DNA of 64,000 nucleotides from Viola odorata (taxonomy: Eukaryota > Streptophyta > Magnoliopsida > Malpighiales > Violaceae): positions 53,677,931 through 53,741,930 of the forward strand of contig OY829541.1 in assembly GCA_963691705.1 (NCBI GenBank), given 5' to 3'. Under the pieces are notes generated by a model. That model made no database searches and was not told the DNA's origin. It saw nothing but the letters and a program-made list of their open reading frames with translations. Shown here in pieces: positions 25,211-36,841 of the stretch. How positions within the stretch are numbered: the stretch's first letter is position 1; the number at the start of each line of letters is the position of its first letter. The position numbers and the translations under genes were made by a program.

Positions 25211-25770
25211 CAAAGACAATTTAGCAGTATCATGCTCAAAATTGGACTAAGAACGAAGAGAAAAAATATGCACAAAACACACACTATCACTTTTCAAAAA
25301 AATTGTTATACTTTTTTGGTTTTCTATTTTAATATTAAAACATTGAAACATTATAGGTTTTTCATTAGTTAAAAGCTATAATATCAACCCCATTTTTATA
25401 TTAAATGTTCGAAAAATATCTCATGTTTGCAATTGAGTCAAATAGAACTCTACGTTTGTCAATTTTAACAGATCACACTCTATTTTCAAATTATATTAAA
25501 ACTTGTTTGGCTCTTCCAAAAAAATTTATGGTATTTTTTGAACATTTGATACAAACATGGGGTTTATGACTTTTTTTTTTAAATTATAAAAAGACACTAT
25601 AAAATTATTCGTTGTATGAATTAATATGCATCAAATGTTGTTTTACTAATACTTCATTTGCAATTAATATATTTTTAATTCTAAATTTCATTACTTTTTA
25701 TTTTGTTGAATATGAATTTCTAGAAGTTTCAAGAACTTGATGGCTATATGGATTGGTATATCAATTCTTG
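25211..25770. other. AT-rich intergenic
   Basis: No gene, tRNA or repeat could be supported here. Confidence 0.4.
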
Positions 25771-26159
25771 GTTAAATTATACTGTAGGTCCCTTTGTTTA
25801 GCTGGAAATGACACATTGGGTCTCTCTACTTACGTTCTCGATACATTGGGTCTCTCTACTCTTACTCCGGTAACACTTGAAGCTCCTCATGCTGATGTGT
25901 CATCATCTAATTGGTAGAAGAGAAAAAAAAGGAGGTGTCATCATCTGATTGGTGAGACAATCCCCTCTTTTTTTCCCTCTTCTTCCAATCAAATGATGAC
26001 ACATCATCAATAAAGACCTAAAATGTCACTGAATTGAGAGTAGAAGGACCTAATGTATCGGGAACGTAAATAGAAGGACCTAATGTATCAGGAACAAAAG
26101 TATAGAGACCTAATGTGTCATTTTCAGTTAAGTAAAAGGACTTACAATCTAATTTAAAC
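25771..26159. mobile_element. Foldback MITE, about 390 bp
   Basis: The left 57 bp (25771-25828, GTTAAATTATACTGTAGGTC...) match the complement of the right end (26101-26159) with some mismatches, both including AATGACACATT. Inner blocks also pair: TGATGTGTCATCATCTAATT near 25893 with the ATGATGACACATCATC stretch near 25993. There is no coding capacity. Confidence 0.8.
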
Positions 26160-26753
26160 ATCAATTCTTCTTCAATATTTTATATGTATTGTAATTGCAT
26201 CTCTAAGGCTCATGATTTGTAATATATGCTATTCTTATGGGTATTTTCACGCTTTTGAAGTATCCTAATATACTAAATTTAAAAAGAAAAAGAAAAAAGA
26301 AAGAGAGTATCCAAATGTACTAAAGAAGGGATACTTTTTAATAAACAATGAAATATTAGGGACTAAAATTTTAAATTGGAAATTGAAGGACGAATGTTGA
26401 ATTATCACTTAAAATTAAATCCCACGGATTTATAATTTCCCCACTATAAAAGAGCAATAAGTTTTATTTTCACCAGAATTGAGTATTCAATTCATAACTA
26501 ATCCAACCCCTTATGTGGTGACAACAATATACAAATCACACAATATATTATAATAGAGCGTGAGTGAGTCACTATGGATCGAAGTTGGTTTAGTACTTAA
26601 TTTGGCACTCCATAATTGTATTTAACTAAATAGTAGCTGCTTTAAAAGTTATGATGTACCATTTGGGCTATCTTTCAGGTTTTAATACGGTAAAATATGA
26701 ATTAATCTGGTTTGAAAAGTAATTTGAAACACTACATTATATAAAAAAAAATA

Positions 26754-27178
26754 CTTCCCTTCGTTCCTCAAACCATGTCATTTTAACCGAAATTGTACAA
26801 TACCAATATATGGTTGGGAATGATTTTTGAGTATATTTTTTATTTCTCCAATAAAAGTTTAACCAATTCTTCATCCAAATTTTTTTAGTTGTTAGTTTTT
26901 TTTAGAGAAAATAGAATGGAGGATTTAGTTATCTATTTTTAGTTTTCAAGATGATTAAGAGTAATTATTTACGTAGTTATCCGTAAACACCCTTGATTAC
27001 TCTATAATTGACCAAAAACGTTACAATTTGGTTGACTGAAATTTTAAAAAATGACAGTCATTTCTTGGAAGAAAAAACGTTGCAATTTAGTTGGCTGAAA
27101 ATTTAAAATATAATTACTTCATAATTGACAACTAATGATTGACTTGGTTCTTAAAAAAACTAAAAAAATTGGAAGGAG
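26754..27178. mobile_element. Possible Stowaway-like MITE, about 425 bp, degraded
   Basis: A left end CTTCCCTTCGTTCCTC and a right end reading CTCCTTCC on the complement are each flanked by TA, the Stowaway target duplication. Terminal similarity is weak. Two imperfect copies of an ACGTT(A/G)CAATTT(A/G)GTTG unit lie at about 27018 and 27068. Confidence 0.4.
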
Positions 27179-27182
27179 TAAA

Positions 27183-27965
27183 AGATATGCATGTTCTTTA
27201 ATTTGTGACTGATAGAAAAGAATTTTATTAATCAAATATTAGATACACGAGAAATATAAAACGACGTTTTCCATTCACATAAGGTCTCTAATTCGAGTAC
27301 TGTCACATAAACTGCTAAAAGAGAAATAATAAATTATGTTACACAAAACTCAAAATAACAGTTTGGTGATCGTGTAAATTAATTACCTGGGTAAACAACA
27401 AACAGGTTTGACTAAAACGTAGTTTAAACTTAATTTTTTTAATGTGTTGAAGAAAAAACTGGGGAACGCGACAGTCGCCAGTTGGATTCGGCAAAACGTG
27501 GCCGCCCAAATCTTGACAACTTAGTAGTAGAATTTTTCTATGAAAACAAAATTGACTTATAGATGTTTTTGATGTAAAATTGGGTGTGGGCTGGGCTAGT
27601 AGCACTTTCCTGTTACCTGCATTTATGCAGCTGGCATTGTTAGTTGCTTGGCGCATCCTGCTGTGCTGCATTTGTTGCGGATCTAAAATCAGTGGCGGAG
27701 CTGGATAATTGGTTAGTAGTGAGACATCGTGAAATCTAGTACCAAAACCATTTAATTTTAGTCTTTGATTTAACTCTCCATAAAGCAAAATTAAGAAATA
27801 AGAATAAATTAAAAAATTGTTGCACTGCCGGTTATAGTTCAATCGGAGTGCATACTGTTTTTATGACGTAAGTTATAAATTTAATCCCTAATATTACAAT
27901 AATAGCTAATAATATAACCAATTTTTGCAGTTAGGGGAAAATTACACTATTATTGATGAAAAAAC
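27183..27965. other. Intergenic, no gene seen
   Basis: A 167-codon minus-strand frame (27339-27842) has no recognisable domain and unbiased composition. I see nothing else. Confidence 0.4.
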
Positions 27966-27967
27966 TA

Positions 27968-28224
27968 CTCCCTCCGGACCCTAATAGTCGTCGCTAACCT
28001 ATGAATTTTCTGGTCCATTTTTTTTTTCATTTTATCTTTTCCGAAACATATATTTTATGAAAATGACAAATTAACCTGCATCAACCCAATTTGATGATGG
28101 TGTGGTAATTTGAGTAGAAATTAGGAAAAAAAATGAAAGAATGTGGAATAAAATAAGATCAAACATCATTGTTTTAAAATTTATTACTATAGCAAAAATG
28201 ACGATTATTAGGGTCCGGAGGGAG
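27968..28224. mobile_element. Stowaway MITE, 257 bp, with TA target duplications
   Basis: The terminal inverted repeats CTCCCTCCGGACCCTAATAG and its complement at 28205-28224 match almost perfectly over about 25 bp and are flanked by TA on both sides. The CTCCCTCCG terminus and TA duplication are hallmarks of Stowaway (Tc1/mariner-related) MITEs. Confidence 0.9.
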
Positions 28225-28240
28225 TAGTCATTAGTGAGTA

Positions 28241-28480
28241 CTCCCTCCGTCCCATATTAATTGTCATTTGTCACTATTCCGACCACCTTGTAAAACGGCC
28301 GGAATAGTAACTATATGATTTCGAAAAAGTCCGAATTTTTTTTACAATGTATATTAATCCTTTACGTACGTTGAAATTTGTTTTTGAAATTTTTCGAGAT
28401 CATGTAGTTATTATTCCGATCGCTTTGAAATACGTGCTGGAATAATAAAATGACAGTTATTGGAGTCCAGAAAAAAAGAC
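28241..28480. mobile_element. Second Stowaway-like MITE carrying two internal palindromes
   Basis: It starts CTCCCTCCGTCCCATATTAA directly after TA, 16 bp from the previous MITE. The right end is diverged but keeps GTCATTT facing inward. Near each end lies a short palindrome with arms like CTATTCCG ... CGGAATAG, at about 28275-28310 and 28412-28450. The same palindrome occurs in the MITE end at 61-140. Confidence 0.65.
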
Positions 28481-29285
28481 CAATTAAAATTCAATTTATT
28501 ACCAATTATTGCCATTGGTAAAGCTAATCATTAGTAAGTGATCGGATAATTTGACCACCAATTAAATACACATTTTTTAAAGTTTTTTTTTCTGTCTATA
28601 GTTACAAGGACCATCGAAGATCGTGTTATGTTTTTTCAAGGTCATCTTTGTACATTTTTATGTGTCACTTTTTCTTTTTAAATCTAGTGATGTTTCATTA
28701 AATACAATAAAAAAATCACCAATGTCATTAAAAAAATTCAACAACTAAACGTATTATTATATTTAATTCAATTTTTGTTTATATTTAACATTTTTCTTTT
28801 TTTTTCCTTAAAATTTTAAGTACTTTTAAAAGCTTGCCCGTAAATTATAACCATGTTCTCTCTCTACTTACATGCTTATGTATTTATTCGTGTTAAATGT
28901 TTTAAGTTTAGAATTTATGCATGTACCTTCTTTTTATCGATTTTTTTAGGTATTTTTATATATTTACAATATAGAGTAGAATGTTTTGACCTTTAAAATG
29001 TTTTTTTAATTTTATTTTTGCATCAAAACATTTTCCTATTTTTAATTTCTGCACCACTTTGGCCTAAAAGTAAAATTATTGATTAAGCTCCTTAATTAAG
29101 ACGTTTTAACCCATAATAAGTGATTTCACCTCACAATATGTGATTAGGAGTTGGGAGGGAAAATTAACCAGAAAAAAACTGAAGCTAAACTCGCTTCCTC
29201 GAGTCATCATCCCCTTCTTCGTTCTCAAAAGGAGGTGACTTTTTTTTTCCCCTCCATTTTCTTCCCCCTTCCTCAATTCCTTACT
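28481..29285. other. AT-rich intergenic and promoter of the FHA/TDP1-like pseudogene
   Basis: No gene was found. The last 80 bp are CT-rich, as expected of a leader. The frame of the next gene is open upstream to 29151, but only from a TTG. Confidence 0.4.
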
Positions 29286-32200
29286 ATGAAGGATTCATCT
29301 TTTCCTTCCAGAACCACAGAAGCCGACTGTTCAACTTTGCCTCGCAGCAGCGAAAAGCCCAAAACACTCATTACCAAATCCGCCATCATTCATCTCCAAC
29401 ATTTCGACTTCCCTCTCATTTCAGCATCAACAGGTACGCCTCTCCAGTCGGTACGACTAGATCCGGAAAGGGTTTACACGATTGGTCGAACTGGTGGGCT
29501 ATGTGATTTCGTCTTTAAAAGCCGTCTAATCAGTAAGTAACATTGCCAGATTTTGTTTGATAGTTGTGACCGCAAAATTTACATTCTTGACGGGACATTT
29601 CTACCGTGTTGTGAAAATGATAGTAATACTGATCATAGAAGTAGTGATTATGTTAGTGAATTCAGAAGAAGGTTACTTTGTTGTGATGAGTTGCAAGGGG
29701 AAGAGGAGGTGGGGGTTAGGGTTTCTTTAAATGGGGTTAGGGTTAGGAGAGGCGCAGCTAGGGAATTGTGTGCCGGGGATGAGGTGTCGTTGGTTTGTGG
29801 TAATGAGCGTGTGTGTGGTTTAGGTGTTCGAATTGGCTTTTTGATCCAGGGGGTTGTTTTAAGGAGGTTCTTGTCGAGTCAAAGGAGAGGAGTCGATTGT
29901 TTGAGCCTGTACTGGACTCGGTGGTGCATTCACAAGGATCAGTGTCCAGTGGGAGGAGAAACAAGAGGGTTTTTGCAATTCGTGGAGATGAAGTTATGTG
30001 CCAAGAAGAGAGATGTGGTTTTCCAAGAGGGAAATATGGAGGTATAGGTAGGAGAGCAGAGCTTTTATTGAGGTGTTGTAGAGAGATATTGTGTAGTGAT
30101 GATCCTTTGTTGTGTATTAGGCAATGTAATTTATTAGACTTTGGAAGAGAAATTGGAAATGATTTTAACAATAAGTTGCACTGTGCTTCTGGGGTGTCCC
30201 TGGCCGATAAAAGTAAAGACCCTGTGGTAGGTAAAAAGCAGTCAAATATTTGTGCTCTTGGGGAAGAAGAGATTCCCAGCGTGAACCTTTTCACTGACCA
30301 GAATGTACGAAATAGTAGAGAGCTGGGTGATGTTGAGTGTGATTCTGCTGGAGGTGATCAATTGCTTCAGAAGGAAATCATCACGATCAGTTCTGAAAGT
30401 GATGTAATGGAAAATAATTGCGAGACTTCAACATTGGACTTTCTTGGCAAGGACAATGCTTCTTGTATTGGTGGTCTTGCCCAGGTGAACGCTCTGGATA
30501 ATATTTGTCCGCCAACAGGAAAGAAGTTCTATCTGAACCGCCTTCACTTTATGGATCATGGCTCATTTAGTCATCCAAATGTTATCTCCTTGCCAGAACT
30601 TCTCCATCCTGTTGAAAGCATCTTACAACTGTTTATTGCCACATTTACTAGTGATATCTCATGGTACAGTTGCACATTTTCTTCCATAGTTTTGTTTTTG
30701 TTTCCTATCGTGATCTGCAAATTCTGAATAAGTAATCTTTGCTCTTCTATAGAGCTCATTCATGCAGTATTGCTTTGCAACTTTAAATCGATGTGTCTGG
30801 CTTATCTTATGCTGGGGCCTACTGTTTACATTATTTTCTGCTTTTAAGGCTAAAAGAGATCTTGTGCTAGGTTTCTATCGCACTGCGAGATACCAGACCA
30901 TCTGCCAGTAACAATTGCTTGTCAGGACACTGAAAGATGTTGGAGTTCCAGTTCTGATAGCCGGACCGCTATGCCTTATTCAGACTTCCCAAACTTAGTT
31001 GTAGTGTAAGTTCTTAACTTATTAAAGAGAAAAAAAGGTTTCACTACAGTGAGCAAACAGTGTATTGATGGTTTAAAGCTTTTTGCAATGTGGTCCATTT
31101 ACTAGAACAGTTTTCCTCCAATCCCTGAGGCGATAGCATTTGGTAAAGATCGCAAGAGATGAGGCATTGCTTGCCATCATCCAAAGTTGCTTGTTCTACA
31201 AAGAGATGATAGAATCCGTGTTATCATTACTTCTGCCAATTTAGTACCAAATCAGGTCAGTGCCTAATTTAAGGTTTGTTTTACATGATATATGGTGTTC
31301 ATATAAATTGGTCAGCTTGGGTGAATGATCTTTGCTGAAATATCTAGAATTTTTTTTTTGGAATTTAATTTGTTTGGGTGCATATTTTCTTTCCATCTTT
31401 GGGTGGGGGGGGGAGGCGCGGAGAGATTAGGTTTTTTTTTACATGCCTAAAAAATTTGCCCCCTCATGCATGAGTTTTGATGGCCCTTGATTTTAGAACT
31501 TGGAGGCCATTCTGGGTGTAACTATTTGCTTAGATTTGTTGTCTCTGTGGCTAGTAATAACTGTAATGTCCTTCATCATCATTTGATGGGAAGTTCTAAT
31601 ATCCAGAAAGACCTGTATTGCGTCTGGTCAATTTGCACTATGGCAGGAATCTCAGTTAATTGGATTTTTTTTGTTTTCTTCTATTGGAGTAATGAATTTC
31701 TACATGGATAAAATACTTTCTCCTATTGTTTTATTGGCCAGTTGCAATTTATCTAGCCTGAGATCTAACATTTTAAAAGATGTTTACGTCATTACATTGT
31801 CACACATTAGCTCTTGTGACTCTTACAGTGGAACAATGTGACCAATACTGTTTGGTGGCAAGATTTCCCTCGCAGAAGTGCACCTGATCTTTCATCTCTA
31901 TTCGTTCAAGTTTGCGATGGAGAAATGAATAACAACAGTGGGTCTGATTTTGCTGCTGAGTTTGCTGGCTTCATGGCATCTCTTCTCATTGATGTACCTC
32001 GTCAGGCTCATTGGATTATTGAGTTGACAAAGTACAACTTTGAAGGGGCAATGGGACATTTAGTTGCTTCTGTACCAGGAATTCATTCTTTCAGACCATC
32101 CAATGTGAGTAGCTTTGTTTAGAATGCATGTCTCCATGTGTGTACATTTGTCACATGAAGCTGCACTGCTGTCTTTAGGAAGTCGACTTCTAAAATCTTT

Positions 32201-34400
32201 GCCCTTGACATCTCGCCATGGCATAAATTAAAGCCCATTTTCACCTTTTCTCATAATTATAAGTTGCCAATATAATGTTATATTGTCCTCACCTCTCGTT
32301 TCTCCTTTCCCACTCTTATCAATCTCAGTTACAGTCGTTTGGAGTGAAGTTCCTGGGCTCAGTTGAAGCATCTGTTGTTGGCTTAAGCCATCTTTTTCAC
32401 ACCAATGCAGACAAAAATGGTGCACAGCTCAAGCGATTGGCTACTTACCTCAGGAAATCATGTGGGAAGTCATATGAAACAGTGGAGGTCATTTTGAGAA
32501 GGAATACTAACATACCTGCAGACATGAATGCTGTGAGCGTTCTTGTTTCTAATCCTGATCAATCTTCTGACGACGGTGAGGTTCCACTGGTTGATTCATG
32601 ACCTGCACACATGCATGTTTGTAATATTCATGGTCTTAAAGATATATCCGTTACTCCTTAACTATCGTTTGCCAGCTTCTGTCTATGTTTTGTGAATTTC
32701 GGATGAGTACCCAGCTTTGGTTTTTTTTTAATGTTCCACTTAGTGTGTGAATATTATAGTTTTCCATGGTATTAGATGTTGTTAGCTTCACAGATTATCA
32801 TTGAATTTAGGCATGGACTGACTTGTCTTGCCCCATTTCTTGCTCCAGATTGCACTCAGCTTGGTTTCTTGCCTAGAAATGTTGCAAAATGGGTCTCTCC
32901 ATTGTGGGACAGTGGGTTCTTTAGATTCTCTGGATATGTTTATTCTAAAGAAGCCCTTGCAGCTGTTACTGGTGGCAACAGTATAAAAGTGCAGCTAATA
33001 CTACACGTGTCACAGGTATGATTTTCTTTTTCATGGTTTGGCTAAAAAACTATTGCATGTTTGGATTTTTCATGTGTCATATATAAATGATATGCTGCTG
33101 AATTTTACAGGGCCCTCACTTTTCAGATATGATAAGGAAGATGCAACCTGAACATGTTATTGCATTCTCCACTTTCATTGCTTCAATTCAGAGGTGTACC
33201 GGCCTTTGGCGATTGCAAGAGGTAAGTGCATTCAAGTGATAAAGTGGCTGCAAGTTACCTGAGTAATGGGTATTAAGTTGACCAAATGTACTAGTTTTCT
33301 GCTTTTGACACGGATGCATATCTAAATTTTTTTTTTTAAAGACCACCTCAAGGTTTGAGCATTTGCAATATATAACAGTAGGATTTAAGATAATTGTCGA
33401 TGAGGATCTAGCTTGAAAAACAATAACTGGGAGACCCTTTATCAGATAGTTCTTTGTAAAATTCTCTCATCTCAAGGTTTCTTTCTTTTTTTTCTTCCCA
33501 AAAGGTTCTAGGTAAATACAAATGGCCTGAAGCAGAAGAATCTGATTTTGTTTATGGTGAGCTTATTCAACCAGAGCCTTAATTCTTCTTCAGGTATTTG
33601 AACTTTTTTTTAATATGCATCCTGTTATGCAGGCTCGTCCTCAGTTGGTTCATTGGTCAATGCTCAATTTCTGACTGCATTTTCAGCAGCTGTTGGAAAG
33701 AGATCACTGCAGCTCTTTGATTCTGAAGAATCTGATCCAGAGGTAATATAAATTAGTTGCTCTAAATATGGATGGCAATTGAAACTATATAGATTTCTGT
33801 CTGGGAGTCACTAGTTTATTGATGCTGTTGCCACTTGATAGTGGGGCTGCTGGAGCGCTAGCCAAGAATTGAGAAGTCCATCCATGAGGATTATTTTCCC
33901 TACGATCCAGAGAGTAAAGAACGCAAGCACTGGAATCTTGTCTTCAAGGCACATTCTCTGCTTCTCTGAGGTATGTGGTCTTCTACGAGCTCAAAGTTTT
34001 GTCATATAATGGATATACTATACTGTGTGTTGCCCATTTTATCGGTTCTGGTTTGTATGGATTCAACCCAATCTGGTCCATTTGGTAAGAAGAGTTCCTT
34101 CCCTTCTATGGGGTTTAGGGCTAGAACAAGTTGGACTTGTTCCAGGCATAGGCAGAATCGATTCTGTTGTAACCCCATACTCAGCTTTAGTTGGATATTA
34201 GGCATAGTTATGGATCCAGTCTACTACAATTATCATTATTGTTATTTTATCATCTGAAAGCTGTACTTAACCCATATCCCTCCTTGTTTACCCTTTGTTC
34301 TGCAATACAGAAAACATGGCAAAGGTTGAGAAATTCAGACGTACTTTGTGATGCAGTTCCTAATCACCACGATAGAGTGGGGTATGCAATGCACAGCAAG
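29286..34400 (+). pseudogene. FHA-domain, tyrosyl-DNA phosphodiesterase-like gene: two stops, one frameshift, 3' end missing
   Basis: Eleven exons are traceable: 29286-30663, 30871-31005, 31111-31255, 31829-32104, 32329-32575, 32786-33015, 33111-33221, 33505-33556, 33633-33742, 33842-33970 and 34311-34400, with good splice sites and matching phases. The N-terminus carries an FHA fold (VYTIGRTGGLCDFVF ... HCQILFD); FHA domains bind phosphothreonine. The later exons resemble TDP1, a DNA-repair phospholipase-D family enzyme, with one HxK motif in CHHPKLLVLQRDD and MHSK as the start of the second. Breaks: TAA at 29538-29540 where the FHA core expects a residue before HCQ, a one-base loss at 29848-29862, TGA at 31160-31162 just before the first HxK, and no sequence after the second HxK start. 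By recalled gene order this is the AT5G07400 locus. Identity is firm, function very unlikely. Confidence 0.85.
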
Positions 34401-34810
34401 GTAAGAATTGCTTTTGAATGGTTGGAATCAATTGTATGGTCAACTATTTAGTACCTTTTCACTCTTATAAAGCTGCTGACCCTGACATGTCTGATCCCCC
34501 CATTTACCATTATGATCACTACACCTCTTAATGTTATCATTTGGGATCTATTATTTTTAGAAAGGATTCCCGGTATGTCCTCAAGTCATGCACGTTGCAT
34601 ATCCAATGAGTGAATAATCCTAGAATGAGAAGGATCTGTTTGCTCCTTTTTAGAACTACTAAAATATACTGAAATGATACTTTGTAGGATGATTGTGGAT
34701 GGATGTTATACGCTGTTTTCTGACTTATTTGTTACTAGGCATTGCTGTCCATATATGTGTGCCAGGGGACAATTCCATATTGAAAAGCTAACAGAACATC
34801 AAATGCAGGT
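34401..34810. other. Sequence beyond the last recognisable TDP1-like exon
   Basis: A GTAAGA donor follows the MHSK exon, but no exon coding for the rest of the second HKD domain can be found here or further on. This is where the gene loses its 3' part. Confidence 0.5.
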
Positions 34811-34937
34811 GGTAACAGTTGAAGTTCCAGCAAAGTAACTAACTTCCAATTTTGTTGCGAGGCATAGCAGAGGAAGGGAGATGCATGGTCATTTTCTGTG
34901 CTACTTTTTTCTCTCTTGGGTGTTGTTGGGAGAATCT
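34811..34937 (+). repeat. Copy of a shugoshin 3' tail (partner at 40213-40337)
   Basis: About 125 bp starting GGTAACAGTTG match the sequence from the last codon and stop of the shugoshin fragment into its 3' flank at 40213-40337. I count only a one-base indel and a single T/C difference. Both ends of the match are abrupt. It lies just past the truncated FHA/TDP1-like gene. Confidence 0.9.
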
Positions 34938-36311
34938 CTTTCGTGTCCAGCTTTGCTTCCGGCTCTCATCACCAGCCAGCTCCCAATGCATAACTCGCTA
35001 GGTGTTTCCTACACTTTTTTTTCTTTTCTTTATTTTGTTTGTCTGTGTGCATGCTGTGATTTTTGATTCCTAAGTCGCACATTGAGGACAAGTGTGGGGG
35101 AGAGTTTTTGTAAATAATTTTTCCTGTGTGCATATTGTGTTGAGTCAGTTTTTACGTTTTATTTTTCATTTTTCCAGTTTTTTTTAGTCACTGTCTGTTA
35201 TTTTTTTGTAGAATTTAACTAATATGGCAGAATTTAATACAATGAAACAAAAAATTTAATTTAATTTTTTTTAAAGTTATTATTTTTTCATTTTTTTTAA
35301 TGGAGTGAACTTTTTCATATTTATTTCATTTTTTCTAAAATTTGTATAATTTATTAATTATTTTACCATTTATTTTAAATTTTTTAACCATTAGAAAAAT
35401 TTAAATTGCAATATATCATCTATCTAGGGTGTATGGTTGTGACTTACCTATTGAGATATATTTTTTTTTAACTGCAGCTCAAAAACAAGTTTTTTTTCTT
35501 TTGCGTTTCTTTCGATAAAAATATTATATTTATTGAAAAATAAATCTATTATTTTTATATAAATATTAGATTTTCATAATCATTTGTAGTGATCTTGAAT
35601 TCTTGATTAGTGAGGGAGAAACCATTTCTTCAATCGTTCTTACCAGTTAATTACATGATGCTAGTCTACGTTTCGCATAGATAATTCTAAATAGTTTTTT
35701 TTTTCATTTATTGTATGTTGATTGATAAATGGATTGAGTAACTAATTAAATTAATTTTATTTTTATAATTATAATTATTGAATTTATATTTTAATATTCA
35801 GGTAGAATCACTTATTTAGGTCAAATTAAATGGATTGAGTAGCATTATGTGAACCAAACGCTACCTATAATTCATTAGTTATATATTTCCATTTATACAA
35901 ATACTTCTTAAAAAAAAACTTTTAAAAGAATATATACTTAAAAAATAAGTTTCTCAATTTTATTTTATTTTATTTTATTATGGGGGAACATATGAAATAA
36001 AGGTAATTTACATTTTTTTTCTTCCCGAATAGCTAATTAGGTAATTTACTATTACTAAAGATTTCTTTCCTTAATTAAATGGAAGATTTCACTTCATAAA
36101 CACATGAATCACTCAAGATCTCTCTTAACGAAAATAGTAATGTAGGTTTTCTCTTAATAATTATTTCTTACACTTTCATAAACACCAGCCAGCTTATCGG
36201 GAAAAAAACCACCACCCACCTCTCTTCCTCTTCTACTAAAACAAGAGAGAGTTTGTTCTTCTTCATCAAGTAATTCCTAGACTCCAATTCGAAACCAGTG
36301 GCCAGACCGCA
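34938..36311. other. AT-rich intergenic with possible retroelement debris
   Basis: At 35081-35100 ATTGAGGACAAGTGTGGGGG resembles the sequence just upstream of the 3' LTR in many plant gypsy elements. Otherwise AT-rich, ending in a CT-rich leader for the MCTP gene at about 36180-36310. Confidence 0.35.
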
Positions 36312-36831
36312 GTAAGTAACTACGATCTTGGAACTTGAAAACATTATTGTTATACACAATATGGAACAAAAATTGTATGAATTAAAAGAAAAAAATAGCG
36401 TCTTTGTTATGCTTTCTTTTCTGTCAAGCTCAGTAATGTGTCTCAATTAATTAGGTGGTTTAAGGACAGTATTTGTAATCTTGAATCTCCTAGTACGTCA
36501 AGATTGGTTTGCAGGAATTACTTGATGTTATCATGCTGATTGATAAGTACTTTGTTGGTTTTTTTTTTACTTTAATTTCCAATACTTGAATTGAGCTTTG
36601 AAATAAGAGAACGACAGAAACTTTAGAGTCAAGCTTTCCTGTTCTTTGTTGGGTTTTCAATTATTACTGTCAAGCTAATGTTTCTCAGTCAAAATTAGAG
36701 AGCGTGAAATCAGTTTCCTGTTCTTGTTACGCTTTTCTATTGCTGTTTGGTTCGCAGGGAGTTCTTGATCTTTTGCAGTTTAAAATTAGTAAAAGCTTAC
36801 TATTGTTTATTTATGTTTTTCAATTTGTGCA
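36312..36831 (+). other. Probable 5'-UTR intron of the MCTP gene
   Basis: A consensus donor GTAAGT near 36312 and the acceptor TTTGTGCAG ending at about 36831, ten bases before the start codon, suggest a leader intron. Confidence 0.5.
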
Positions 36832-36841
36832 GTTTTGAGCA

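Noticed and set aside
27339..27842. 167-codon minus-strand frame
   Set aside because: No recognisable domain, no credible start, composition as expected for AT-rich non-coding DNA; overlaps repeat-rich sequence.
27827..27890. tRNA-like A and B box spacing (possible SINE head or tRNA)
   Set aside because: The B box is poor, no cloverleaf can be drawn and no poly-A tail follows.
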